Origin: Flavobacteriales bacterium
GTDB lineage: Bacteria > Bacteroidota > Bacteroidia > NS11-12g > UBA9320
Direction: 5' to 3'
NCBI GenBank assembly: GCA_020635435.1
Contig: JACJZU010000001.1
Span: 372,001-436,000 of the forward strand
Length of the DNA: 64,000 nt
The notes beneath the pieces are model-generated. The model ran no database searches, was not told where the DNA came from, and saw nothing but the letters and a program-made list of their open reading frames with translations. Both the position numbers and the translations under genes were made by a program. Numbering within the stretch: the stretch's first letter is position 1; each line of letters opens with the position of its first letter. Of this stretch, positions 8,721-16,889 are shown piece after piece.

Positions 8721-9932
8721 ATGAGGCGTTTCGGATATATAGCATTATGTGTTCTCCTGGCCTCCTGTGTTGAATTCAAGAAGGTAGATATTTTCGATTC
8801 AGGTTCTCAAGCCCCTGTACCACCGCATATCGAGAACTTCTATGCCCTCAATGTACTTTCGGATCACCTGAGTGGAGAAGTCTGGTTCACCGAAGATGCA
8901 AAATGCATAGAAGTAAGAAATGAATCCCAAACGGTGTACTCCGGCGAGGGATCCCTGTACCTCAAGTGGAACAAAACAGATGGAGGCTGCGATTGGATCG
9001 GACTTGGAATAGGCTGGAATGGCTGGGCTTCGAAAGATATGAGCGCTGTTCTCAATAAAGCTGCGATCCGCTTCAAGGCCAAATCCAACTCCGGAAAGAT
9101 CAATTCCCTTCCACTAGCTGTATCCCTGGAAGACTATGGTGGAAATGCCGCATGGCTCGGATTATTCCCTGAATTCATCACATACATCGATGGAGAAGAT
9201 TGGGCCACAATTACACTGCCCCTGGAGCGTTTCGGCTGGAACGAATTCGGCGCCGATGCGTCCAACATCAAGCAAATGATCATTCAATTCGAAGCATCCG
9301 GTGAGTGTTTCATCGATGCCGTGAGCGTGGTTCCTTACGAAGGTCTTCGAAATGCAACGTACCGTGCTACCATAGTTCCACTCGATCGAATTGTGGTTGA
9401 TGGCGAGCTTACCGATTGGAACGGTCTACCCCAAATGGACCTTGGCGAACATAAGGTATCGATCTGTTCCGATTCGAAAATGCTCTATGTGAGCGGCTCA
9501 ATCACCGATCCCACACCAATGTTGAATAGCAGATCGGGTAAGGAAGCCTGGAATGGTGATGCCATTGAATTGGCCATCGGTGTGAATCACGAAGCCGCCG
9601 GAGGACGGACCAAACTCCTCCTGAGTGATCGGCACTTCATACTTCGGGCCTCCAACAACCCTGAATTGTACGATGTTTCCAGAGACGGGATCAAAGTTCC
9701 GGGAGCTCTCACGAAGCTCGTTCGAAGTGAAGCCGGCTATCGCTTCGAATTCGCCATTCCACTCACCTATTTCGGGTTGACGGCCTGGTCGAAAAATGCG
9801 GCATACCCGGTCGAAATTGCCGTGGATCTTGGGGATGAATCGGGACGAAAAACACAAGTGCGTTGGAATAGCCCAAACCGTGAAGGTTTTCATAACAATC
9901 CGTCGCTTTGGGGAAATCTGGTTTTTAATTGA
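8721..9932 (+). CDS. Lipoprotein with two carbohydrate-binding-like domains (CBM9-like C-terminus)
   Basis: 403 aa. The signal ends in lipobox LLASC (about residue 16). Residues 35-205 form a galactose-binding-like jelly roll (AIRFKAKSNSGKI, then FEASGECFIDAVSVVPYEG). Residues 215-403 match the CBM9/DOMON-like pattern (IVVDGELTDWNGLP, then WNGDAIELAIGV, and an ending in SLWGNLVFN). Such domains bind glucan or sugar ends and often sit on surface lipoproteins. One base separates it from the previous gene, and it overlaps a possible TTG start of the GH16 gene by four bases. It probably holds glycan near the GH16 enzyme. Domain family is fairly clear; ligand is not. Confidence 0.7.
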   Translation: MRRFGYIALCVLLASCVEFKKVDIFDSGSQAPVPPHIENFYALNVLSDHLSGEVWFTEDAKCIEVRNESQTVYSGEGSLYLKWNKTDGGCDWIGLGIGWNGWASKDMSAVLNKAAIRFKAKSNSGKINSLPLAVSLEDYGGNAAWLGLFPEFITYIDGEDWATITLPLERFGWNEFGADASNIKQMIIQFEASGECFIDAVSVVPYEGLRNATYRATIVPLDRIVVDGELTDWNGLPQMDLGEHKVSICSDSKMLYVSGSITDPTPMLNSRSGKEAWNGDAIELAIGVNHEAAGGRTKLLLSDRHFILRASNNPELYDVSRDGIKVPGALTKLVRSEAGYRFEFAIPLTYFGLTAWSKNAAYPVEIAVDLGDESGRKTQVRWNSPNREGFHNNPSLWGNLVFN

Positions 9933-9943
9933 AATTTTCGATC

Positions 9944-10813
9944 ATGCAATCTTCGGTAACACTCCATCGAACAACAATCAATACCCTGGTCTTTCTGCTT
10001 TTTGCTTTAGTAGGCTGCTATCAATCCGACCCCAGGCCTGCAAGCTTCAATACAGACACGTTCGGTCGAATTGGCGATAGCGTTCGCTTTTCAGGCTTGG
10101 ATTGGACCGTTAAGATCTATGAAGACGTGATGCACGGACCTGGTCCCAATTATTTTTCGGGAGATGAACGCGATGTGTTCCTGGATGAAAATGGTTATCT
10201 GCACATGCGCATCGCCCAACACCAGGGCAAATGGATGAGCTCGGAAGTAGTTGCCGATGAACCCACAGGATATGGAACATACAGGTTTACTATTGAAGGT
10301 ATGTTAGATGCTATTCCGGATAATATCGTTCTGGGTCTGTTCACTTGGGATAACACCACCTTCCAGGAACAGGCCAATTCGGAAGTAGATATCGAATTCA
10401 GTAAATGGGGTGATGCAAATGCCAAGCGCACACTGCAATATGGCGTACAACCGATCAATTTTGGTCCATACTATCCGGAACGTGATTTTGTGCCGGAATA
10501 CGTCCCCGGAACAATGAATGGGGTGAGCGTTCATGAATTCACCTGGACCGACAAACTGATCACCTGGAGATCCTACGCAGGAGATCGGGTAGATCCGACG
10601 CGCTTGATCGGAGAATGGAGTTTCGATCAGAGCAACCCGGGTCGCGTGAAGAACGAAGGCGGTCGATCATCCAAACCAATTGTTATTCCGGCTCCCGGCA
10701 ATGAAACGTCGGCCCGGATCAACTTCTGGATCCTGACCGGAATCGCACCCGGCCCCAAGGACAATGCACGGCACGAGGTCATCATCCGCAAATTCGAATA
10801 TCTGCCTCTCTAG
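9944..10813 (+). CDS. GH16-family lipoprotein glycosidase
   Basis: 289 aa from ATG 9944 (a TTG at 9929 overlapping the previous stop is possible). The lipobox is LVGC with Cys25. The body is a concanavalin-like jelly roll. SEVDIEF at 146-152 supplies the GH16 catalytic pattern E-x-D-x-E: Glu147 nucleophile, Asp149, Glu151 acid/base, in the form without the beta-bulge seen in lichenase-type enzymes. YGTYRFTIEG upstream and FWILTG near the end are also typical of the fold. It probably cleaves beta-glucan at the cell surface and feeds the upstream symporter. It is the last gene of the operon; no clear terminator follows. Confidence 0.8.
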   Translation: MQSSVTLHRTTINTLVFLLFALVGCYQSDPRPASFNTDTFGRIGDSVRFSGLDWTVKIYEDVMHGPGPNYFSGDERDVFLDENGYLHMRIAQHQGKWMSSEVVADEPTGYGTYRFTIEGMLDAIPDNIVLGLFTWDNTTFQEQANSEVDIEFSKWGDANAKRTLQYGVQPINFGPYYPERDFVPEYVPGTMNGVSVHEFTWTDKLITWRSYAGDRVDPTRLIGEWSFDQSNPGRVKNEGGRSSKPIVIPAPGNETSARINFWILTGIAPGPKDNARHEVIIRKFEYLPL

Positions 10814-11167
10814 AATCTACGGCATGATCTGTCAGGTTTGTCTCGTATCAGCGCAAACTACACCGATCAACTCCAAAACAACTATCTGGGCTGAAACTGA
10901 ATATTAGATGGATACAGCGAACCATGCATTTTCTCCATGTCAGAGCTAAGTTCACCTGATCATTCAGACATCAGTTTAAAAAAAGGATTTTGGCATCGCT
11001 TATAAGTTGTAATAATCTTCATAAAGTAATTCCTTTGCAAAATTCCATTAATGAGACAGCTACATCGAATCATCGAAAATTAACACATTAGATCTATGAC
11101 AAAAACACTTTACTCCGTAGAGAACTTACGGATATCGATTCCATCCCGGAATCAAAACCTCAAGAGC
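10814..11167. other. Intergenic region, about 350 bases
   Basis: I see no gene here. The stretch is AT-rich toward its right end. No convincing terminator hairpin follows the GH16 gene. A weak promoter-like element precedes the LamG/SprB gene (see 11007-11037). A short ATG-led frame from 11051 closes after ten codons and is not supported. Confidence 0.6.
11007..11037 (+). promoter_or_regulatory. Possible promoter for the LamG/SprB adhesin gene
   Basis: TTG at 11007-11009, 20 bases, then TTCCTTTG at 11030-11037, which matches the Bacteroidota -7 consensus TAnnTTTG at five of its six fixed positions (the A is replaced by T). It would give a leader of about 125 bases to the preferred ATG at 11168, so it is only a moderate candidate. 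Confidence 0.35.
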
Positions 11168-12424
11168 ATGAAACCATTTCTTTTAACAATGCTCTTGGGT
11201 ATTCTATGGACCTCGGCATTTTCAGGACCTGCCACTCCAGGTAAGGCATTGCACTTCGACGGATCAAACGATTGGGTTGATGTTGGCACCACGTTGCCCA
11301 ATCTCCCGCAAGGCAATTCGCCCTGGACGGTTGAAGTTTGGGTTAAAACGTCGCAAACCTCCATTGGAAACATTGTGAGCTGGGGCAATCGATCCACTAA
11401 TAATCGCGTAGGTGTCGCCGTGAGAAGTAACGGTGCTGCCTTTATCGGTCAGTTTAACGACTTAACCCCGGGAAATACTGCCTTGATCAATAATGGTTCC
11501 TGGCATCACGTTGCTGTGGTGTGTCGGGGTACAACATCAAACAATATACAGATCTATGTGGACGGATCACTTAAGTCGCAGGGACTTGGAGCTTTAAACG
11601 TTTCCGGTCAGGCTTTGCGACTTGGCCGAATCAGCAATCCGGATAATGATGAATACTATGGTGGTACGATGGATGAAGTGCGCATTTGGAACTATGCGCG
11701 AACTTCAACAGAAATAAACGCCCAAAAAGATCAAGAGCTTCTCGGCTGTGAATCAGGTCTCATCGCCTATTACAACTTCAACCAGGGAGAAGCCGGGGGT
11801 AATAATTCAACGGAGGATGAGTTAAATGATGGTACCGGAAATAACAATATCGGTACCCTGGTGAATTTTGCGTTGACAGGTAGTACGTCCAACTGGGTGG
11901 GTGATGCACCTACCCTCACGCCTGCAACTTCCACACCCATAACCTGCCAGATCGTGAATGCAACCACAACCTGCATAGGAGAGAGTAATGGCACGGCAAC
12001 TGTGAATGTAATCGACGCAGCTAACGGATCGATCGATTACAGTTGGAGCGGTGGATCGAACAGTTCCAACAGTACCACTCAGTTGATCACAGGATTGGCT
12101 GTGGGAACTTATGTAGTAACGGTTACACAATGCAGCCAAACAACTACATGTGCCGTAACCATCACCCAAGGCTTCGATTTAAAAGTTTTTGCCCGCCCCT
12201 CCTCATTTGGGCAGCACAATATTTCAACCGCCAACGGATCCGATGGTAGCCTCCGAACGTTGGTACAGGGAGGTGTTGAACCCTATTCCTATTCCTGGAG
12301 AGGACCATCTACGGCAAGCGGCTCATGGCCTACCGGTCTCAGCGCAGGCACCTATTTTCTGGAAGTAACGGATGACAATGGGTGCAAGGGATTACTCGGT
12401 CCATGGTATTTATCGGCACCCTGA
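11168..12424 (+). CDS. Secreted LamG-domain protein with SprB-type repeats
   Basis: 418 aa from ATG 11168, chosen because it begins a normal signal peptide (MKPFLLTMLLGILWTSAFSG); an upstream in-frame ATG at 11096 would put 24 polar residues before it. Residues 25-215 are a LamG/concanavalin-like domain (ALHFDGSNDWVDVG, then GTMDEVRIWNYART), commonly carbohydrate- or matrix-binding. Next comes a SprB-type repeat (about 255-340, with DYSWSGG and GLAVGTYVVTVT), then a final related module (about 340-418) ending GPWYLSAP. No T9SS type A or B sorting domain is visible. The last 150 residues resemble those of the protein at 43237-44175. Likely a surface adhesin. Confidence 0.8.
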   Translation: MKPFLLTMLLGILWTSAFSGPATPGKALHFDGSNDWVDVGTTLPNLPQGNSPWTVEVWVKTSQTSIGNIVSWGNRSTNNRVGVAVRSNGAAFIGQFNDLTPGNTALINNGSWHHVAVVCRGTTSNNIQIYVDGSLKSQGLGALNVSGQALRLGRISNPDNDEYYGGTMDEVRIWNYARTSTEINAQKDQELLGCESGLIAYYNFNQGEAGGNNSTEDELNDGTGNNNIGTLVNFALTGSTSNWVGDAPTLTPATSTPITCQIVNATTTCIGESNGTATVNVIDAANGSIDYSWSGGSNSSNSTTQLITGLAVGTYVVTVTQCSQTTTCAVTITQGFDLKVFARPSSFGQHNISTANGSDGSLRTLVQGGVEPYSYSWRGPSTASGSWPTGLSAGTYFLEVTDDNGCKGLLGPWYLSAP

Positions 12425-12443
12425 TGAAAACCATGAAAGAATA

Positions 12444-12476
12444 AAAAAGGTCGATGCCGAAAGCATCGACCTTTTT
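12444..12476 (+). terminator. Rho-independent terminator after the LamG/SprB gene
   Basis: Perfect 9-bp stem GGTCGATGC / GCATCGACC (12449-12457 and 12463-12471) with loop CGAAA and a T5 tract. The flanking A5/T5 extends the stem to 14 bp and could make it work in both directions, but only the plus-strand gene needs it. Confidence 0.9.
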
Positions 12477-12604
12477 GTTTGTCGCGAATCTGAATTCACC
12501 GATCAACAAACACCCATCTATGCTTCAATCCAAACTTTTCATTAACCTGAATTTTATGATCTCCCGGAGCTTATCCTTGATATAACCTGAAAAGTCTCAA
12601 TCTT

Positions 12605-13063
12605 ATGTACCTGAAAATGTTGCTGTGGACACTTGTATTCCTGTTGTCCCAGTCTGTAGATGCGCAAATCGGACAAGTTTTGGATCAGAAAAAACCCGAT
12701 ATCGCCGGAACCTGGATCTACAACAATTACGGATATGAAGTTCGCTTGATCTTACTGAAGGACGGAAGTGGCGAAATGGCCGGATTGCCGTTCACGTACG
12801 TAACGGAAGGGAATGTCCTCAGCATTTCGGGTTCCTCGGGTACCACGAAATATAAGTATGGACTTTCTGAAAATACATTGACCCTTTCGGAAGGTGATCT
12901 GGAAACACCCGTGAGCTTTCAGCGGAATGCGAATGACTTGATCAAAGCAGAACCTCAGGGGACATCGGAGAACAACGTTCAGGAAAGCAGATTTCAAACG
13001 ATATTATTGGCACCTGGCAAGGTACAGGCGGAGTTTTATCCTTCGACGAAAAAGGTATCATGA
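12605..13063 (+). CDS. Lipocalin-like repeat protein, 5' part of a probably frameshifted gene
   Basis: 152 codons. A signal peptide (LLWTLVFLLSQSVDAQ) is followed by a lipocalin-like repeat at about 30-105 (DIAGTWIYNNYG, then LSENTLTLSEGD). After residue about 115 the sequence stops looking like the family. In the -1 frame, however, the DNA from about 12990 reads NDIIGTWQGTGG and runs straight into the next open frame, which carries a second and a third copy of the repeat. One base therefore seems to be missing somewhere in about 12930-12999 (the TTT or AAA runs near 12983-12990 are candidates). The stop overlaps the next ATG as ATGA. It could be a real two-gene pair, but the broken repeat argues for a frameshift or sequencing error. 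Confidence 0.55.
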   Translation: MYLKMLLWTLVFLLSQSVDAQIGQVLDQKKPDIAGTWIYNNYGYEVRLILLKDGSGEMAGLPFTYVTEGNVLSISGSSGTTKYKYGLSENTLTLSEGDLETPVSFQRNANDLIKAEPQGTSENNVQESRFQTILLAPGKVQAEFYPSTKKVS

Positions 13064-13626
13064 ATTTCAATTCCGTCGACTACCGGTACACTGCGAAGAA
13101 TGGTTTGCTCACACTCACCGGGAGCGATGGCATACTCCATTTCAACTATACGCTGACCGGAAACACATTGACCCTCTCCATCGGCGGCCAGTCGGCTCTA
13201 TATACCCGAACCGACACGAAACCCGCTCAGAACAACAACTTGGCTCAACCGAACAGCAACACCACGATCGATGCAAGCATGGTTGGCAAGTGGTGTGTAT
13301 CTTCCACATATACGAACTATCAACAAGGTGGAGGTTCCAGTCATTCGGAATGCGTTGTCCTAAAACCCGACGGCACCTATGAGTACAGTTCCGAAGGAAG
13401 CATCTCCGGGTACTCTCATGATCAGTCGATCTACGGATTTGGAAATAGTGCGGGAAACGACAGAGGAACATGGAAAGTGCAAGGCAATACCTTGATCGCA
13501 ACCTCGCAGATCACCAACCAAACAAAGCAATACCAGTTCTCCAAGAGAAACAACAAGAACGGTGACCCGATGCTCGTTATCGACGGAAAAGAATTCGTGA
13601 CGTACTATCAAAAATCCTCTTGGTGA
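13060..13626 (+). CDS. Lipocalin-like repeat protein, 3' part of a probably frameshifted gene
   Basis: 188 codons from ATG 13060, without a signal peptide. It begins inside a lipocalin-like repeat (YRYTAKNGLLTLTG, then LTGNTLTLSIGG) whose first strand, IIGTWQGTGG, lies upstream in the same frame but before the ATG. A third repeat covers about 68-185 (MVGKWCVSSTY, then RGTWKVQGNTLIATS). Without the upstream half this protein would stay in the cytoplasm, although the family is normally secreted. The natural reading is one secreted protein of about 340 aa with three repeats from 12605 to 13626. Function is unknown; such domains often bind small hydrophobic ligands. Confidence 0.5.
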   Translation: MNFNSVDYRYTAKNGLLTLTGSDGILHFNYTLTGNTLTLSIGGQSALYTRTDTKPAQNNNLAQPNSNTTIDASMVGKWCVSSTYTNYQQGGGSSHSECVVLKPDGTYEYSSEGSISGYSHDQSIYGFGNSAGNDRGTWKVQGNTLIATSQITNQTKQYQFSKRNNKNGDPMLVIDGKEFVTYYQKSSW

Positions 13627-13659
13627 AACGTGCTTGATGGTGCTCCGATTCGACCTCTA

Positions 13660-14322
13660 TCATTCTAAGGTTAGAAGCAAGATGATGAATACCGCAACAG
13701 CCAAAGCCAGCAGTCCCCGGAGTATCTGTTTACTGCTGAGGTGCAGAAACCAATGATTCAGTAACAGAAATATACCGCCGAATACAACGATCAGTAACAA
13801 AATAGCCACCGCAGTAAGCAGGGCATCCTCCATCACATCCCGGGGTACCTTTGACTGGCGTTTCTCCTCATTTTCAACCTCCGGGGAAGATTTTCGGAAC
13901 ACAATGACGGTTTGAAGGGGCGATCCGCGAAGCAATCTCCTTTTCGACTGTATTAAAACGGCTCGTGCCCGCTGAGTGGCTGTTTGGTCCGTAACCGAAC
14001 CTTTGTTTGGGTTTGGGTTTGGGTCTGTCTCCCCCTCGAACTCATTTTCCAACGCCACAAGTGATCCCTGATCAGTTGACCGGTTGATCGGTGTACTCTT
14101 AAGAACGCCTTGCCGAACCTCTTTTTTGTTGGAGATAGTTACAAGCGTTTCATGTTTCCCCCCAATTCTGATCGTTCGGTTGGCGTAGCGTCGCTGCGTG
14201 CATGAACTCAGTACGATGCCACATAAGGCTAGAAGCAATAAAAACTGCCCTTGGTATGGATTCGCATCCAACCAAGGTACAGTTTCAAAATTAAATACGG
14301 TTTGTAACAGGTTAACGAACAA
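13660..14322 (-). CDS. Putative membrane-anchored lipoprotein, unknown function
   Basis: Up to 220 aa; no ATG is available. A TTG at 14322 overlaps the upstream gene by 11 bases, and a TTG at 14271 would start directly before the signal FLLLLALCGIVLSSC. The lipobox LSSC is followed by a polar, basic middle section (about 70-150), and then by two hydrophobic helices near the C-terminus (LLTAVAILLLIVVFGGIFLLL and ILRGLLALAVAVFIILLL). A lipoprotein signal plus two terminal helices is unusual. It follows the TolB-like T9SS protein on the same strand and probably shares its transcript. I do not recognise the family. Confidence 0.45.
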   Translation of the reverse strand: MFVNLLQTVFNFETVPWLDANPYQGQFLLLLALCGIVLSSCTQRRYANRTIRIGGKHETLVTISNKKEVRQGVLKSTPINRSTDQGSLVALENEFEGETDPNPNPNKGSVTDQTATQRARAVLIQSKRRLLRGSPLQTVIVFRKSSPEVENEEKRQSKVPRDVMEDALLTAVAILLLIVVFGGIFLLLNHWFLHLSSKQILRGLLALAVAVFIILLLTLE

Positions 14323-15490
14323 CCGATACCGGGTGCATGATCCTGTTTCCGCCTGATCGGATCAATAAATAATACAAACCGTTCGCAACGTCCGGAACGG
14401 TAAGGGTTACAGAATTGTCTTCGCTTTGAACGAACCAACTGTGCAGAATACGACCCTCCATGGAAATTAGTTCAACACTGCCGATCGAACCTGGCTGAGC
14501 TAACGTGATGTTCCACTCCGAAGTTGCAGGATTAGGATATACCTTGAAGTTTCCCGCCACCTCTTGTATACCTATGTTGAAACAATTGGTCAACTCCGCC
14601 CAGGTATCATCCATGCGCACATATTCAATGATCTGCCAATTACCGGAGGCACTACTGAGCGTATGCGAACAAAGAAAACTGGAAGTGTCCTTAAAAAATG
14701 CAGGTATGTAAAAGTATTCATTGGAAGTGGATTGGGTAACCCGTGTCCAATCCGATCCGTCGGCATTCGCAATGATCACATCAGAACCCTCATTTCCAAC
14801 TGCTTTGCGGTACTCGGTAGTGCTGAATATGATCTTCTGACCATCCTTGCTGAAACTCAATCCGAACTCTGCAAAACCGAACGAATTCGGTTTGGTGATC
14901 GTATCAAGGTCAGTTCCGTCCGGATTCATGCTCACATAGTAATTATCAGCATTGTAAGCCTTCTGAAAATAGATCCTGGAACCGGAAGGATTGAACTGGG
15001 GTGCGCTATTCCAAAAAGCTCCCGGATCATCGGTCAATTTCACTTCATTGCTCCCATCCGAATCCATGATGTAGATCTCGGGGTAATTATAATCGTCCCA
15101 TCCCTCACAAACAATTTTAGATGCATCCGGCGACCAGTTCGGAAATCCGCGATGTCGGGAACCTGAAGATACTCGTGCAGGTTCAGTCCCATCTGCATTC
15201 ATCACCCAAACCTGGGCGGAACCATAAGAACCAAGTTGATAGAGAACTTTACTGCCATCAGGACTCACTGCCGGATTGGACTCTTCAGCTGCCGTAGAGG
15301 TGAGCTGCTCAAGTCCGGAACCATCGGACAGACAACGGTAAATGTCGTAATTACCGGCACGATTGGAAGAGAAATAGATGTACTTGCCATCCATGGAAAC
15401 CTCCGCCTGTAGGTTTGCACAATTCGTTTGAGCAAAAAGCTGAAACGGGATGGCCGCTATTGCGATGATCAATAAAAACCGACGTTTCAT
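14312..15490 (-). CDS. TolB-like beta-propeller protein with T9SS type A sorting domain
   Basis: 392 aa. The signal peptide is MKRRFLLIIAIAAIPFQLFAQ. Residues 25-300 hold PD40/WD40-like repeats of the TolB type: MDGKYIYFSSNRAGNYDIY, SPDGSKVLYQ, PSGSRIYFQKAY, KDGQKIIFSTTE, each followed by a DGS/DGT turn. Residues about 315-392 are a type A T9SS sorting domain (FKVYPNPATSEW, then GLYYLLIRSGGN, and a basic end). The protein is therefore exported by the type IX system and anchored or released at the surface. The role of the propeller is unknown. The 3' end overlaps a possible start of the downstream lipoprotein gene. Confidence 0.85.
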   Translation of the reverse strand: MKRRFLLIIAIAAIPFQLFAQTNCANLQAEVSMDGKYIYFSSNRAGNYDIYRCLSDGSGLEQLTSTAAEESNPAVSPDGSKVLYQLGSYGSAQVWVMNADGTEPARVSSGSRHRGFPNWSPDASKIVCEGWDDYNYPEIYIMDSDGSNEVKLTDDPGAFWNSAPQFNPSGSRIYFQKAYNADNYYVSMNPDGTDLDTITKPNSFGFAEFGLSFSKDGQKIIFSTTEYRKAVGNEGSDVIIANADGSDWTRVTQSTSNEYFYIPAFFKDTSSFLCSHTLSSASGNWQIIEYVRMDDTWAELTNCFNIGIQEVAGNFKVYPNPATSEWNITLAQPGSIGSVELISMEGRILHSWFVQSEDNSVTLTVPDVANGLYYLLIRSGGNRIMHPVSVVR

Positions 15491-15632
15491 GATACTAGAT
15501 ATTTAGGGTGAAGTAACACATTCGAAGTACACTACCTCAAATCCTATTTCCAATGACAATCGACATATTAATCACTGATTTTCAGAAGGTTAAATTCGAA
15601 ATGAAGGAAGAAGGGTCATTGGGATGAACGCA

Positions 15633-15660
15633 CAAAAAAACCCCGCCTGAGGCGGGGTTT
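15633..15660 (-). terminator. Rho-independent terminator after the fasciclin gene
   Basis: 10-bp perfect stem AAACCCCGCC / GGCGGGGTTT (15638-15647 and 15651-15660) with loop TGA. On the minus strand it is followed by a T7 run, so it ends the transcript of the fasciclin lipoprotein gene that stops at 15690. Confidence 0.9.
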
Positions 15661-15689
15661 AGCAAAAGTAAAGCGCATGAAATTGCCTC

Positions 15690-16655
15690 CTATGGAAGCA
15701 ATACGGTATTCACAACATGGATCACTCCATTTGTACCCTGAACATCAGTGATGATGATGTCAGCTCTCTGATCGCTGCTGGTGAGTAATTGTGCTCCTGT
15801 ATCGAGATCAACTGTGAGCTTTCCACCCAATGTCGTGATCTCCTGGGCATCGGTTAATTCTGCGGATTGTACGTTCGCCATGTTTACAACGTGGTAGCTT
15901 AAAACCGCTTCCAAAGTTGCCACAGGTATATCAGCCAATGTGTTCCAATCCGGATTAGAGTCAAGTAATGCCTGAAAAGCTGCATTGGTAGGGGCAAATA
16001 CCGTAAAAGGTCCATCCCCACTCAAAGTACCAACGAAGTCGGCGCTTAGGTCAGAACGCGTCAATGCGGCAACCAAACTGCTGAAATTTTCATTCCCCAG
16101 AGCAATATCTACCACACTCGGTGGCATCATAACCGCATCGATGATATGAACCACACCATTGCTTGCAGCGACATCTACTTTTGAAGGAGATGCACTGTTA
16201 TTAAATTTAACTCCACCTGATACTTGGATCTTCAGAGAGATGGCTTTGTCATTCGGCCCGGTGCTCAATGTAGAAACATAACCATCGGTGAGGTCGCCCG
16301 ACTTCACATTACCGCTTACTACGTGAAACAACAGTACACTCTTCAGTACGTCTACGTCGATATCGTCGATGCTGTTCCAATTCGGATTGGAATCCAATAG
16401 CTTCTGAAAAGCATCATTTGTTGGTGCAAAAACAGTGAAGGGACCGTCGCCTTGAAGTGCGCTCACAAGATCTGCCCGAACCAGCGCCGCCTCCAACATA
16501 TTCAGATCGTCGGTACCTGTTGCCAGATCTACAATACTCGGTGTTGTCGTTACCGGATCATTTACCACCGGATCATCGTCATCGTCTGAACATGAGCTCA
16601 CAAACAAGGAACCCGCCAGTAAAATACTGAATAAGAATAAGTTACTTTTTTTCAT
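15690..16655 (-). CDS. Fasciclin (FAS1) lipoprotein with two FAS1 domains
   Basis: 321 aa. The signal ends in lipobox FVSSC with Cys22, and the next residues are SDDDDDP; acidic residues right after the lipidated Cys are the known surface-export signal of Bacteroidota lipoproteins. Two FAS1 domains follow, at about 40-175 and 177-320. Each has the hallmarks GPFTVFAPTN and a late YH/VH block (LLFHVVSGNV and LSYHVVNMAN; GVVHIIDAVMMPP and GVIHVVNTVLLP). FAS1 domains mediate cell adhesion. The gene stands alone between intergenic regions of about 200 bases, with its own terminator at 15633-15660. Confidence 0.92.
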   Translation of the reverse strand: MKKSNLFLFSILLAGSLFVSSCSDDDDDPVVNDPVTTTPSIVDLATGTDDLNMLEAALVRADLVSALQGDGPFTVFAPTNDAFQKLLDSNPNWNSIDDIDVDVLKSVLLFHVVSGNVKSGDLTDGYVSTLSTGPNDKAISLKIQVSGGVKFNNSASPSKVDVAASNGVVHIIDAVMMPPSVVDIALGNENFSSLVAALTRSDLSADFVGTLSGDGPFTVFAPTNAAFQALLDSNPDWNTLADIPVATLEAVLSYHVVNMANVQSAELTDAQEITTLGGKLTVDLDTGAQLLTSSDQRADIIITDVQGTNGVIHVVNTVLLP

Positions 16656-16877
16656 AGTTGCTTAAATGTTTGATCGTTCAACCTGTCGATGACAGTTTTG
16701 TTTAACCTTTATGAGCAATAAGTTCAACAAATACATTGTGCTGACATACTGCGGATCGAAATATGAGATTGCGGCCATCGTGAAGGAGCCATTCCCCTTT
16801 TAAACGGATCCACTGTGTTCCATGAAACAGGACAGGTTCCCTGATATTGGCTTGCTCCCCTTTCGAAAACCTTGACT

Positions 16878-16885
16878 TATCTTTG
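16878..16885 (+). promoter_or_regulatory. -7 element TATCTTTG of the yqeY gene
   Basis: Exact match to the Bacteroidota -7 consensus TAnnTTTG, ending only four bases before the ATG at 16890. Transcription would begin at or next to the start codon, so the mRNA is probably leaderless. The -33 element is unclear (TTG at 16852, spacing 23). Confidence 0.6.
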
Positions 16886-16889
16886 AAGT

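Noticed and set aside
10814..11167. A small gene in the longest intergenic gap
   Set aside because: No frame longer than about ten codons with a start; nothing resembling a tRNA or known leader.
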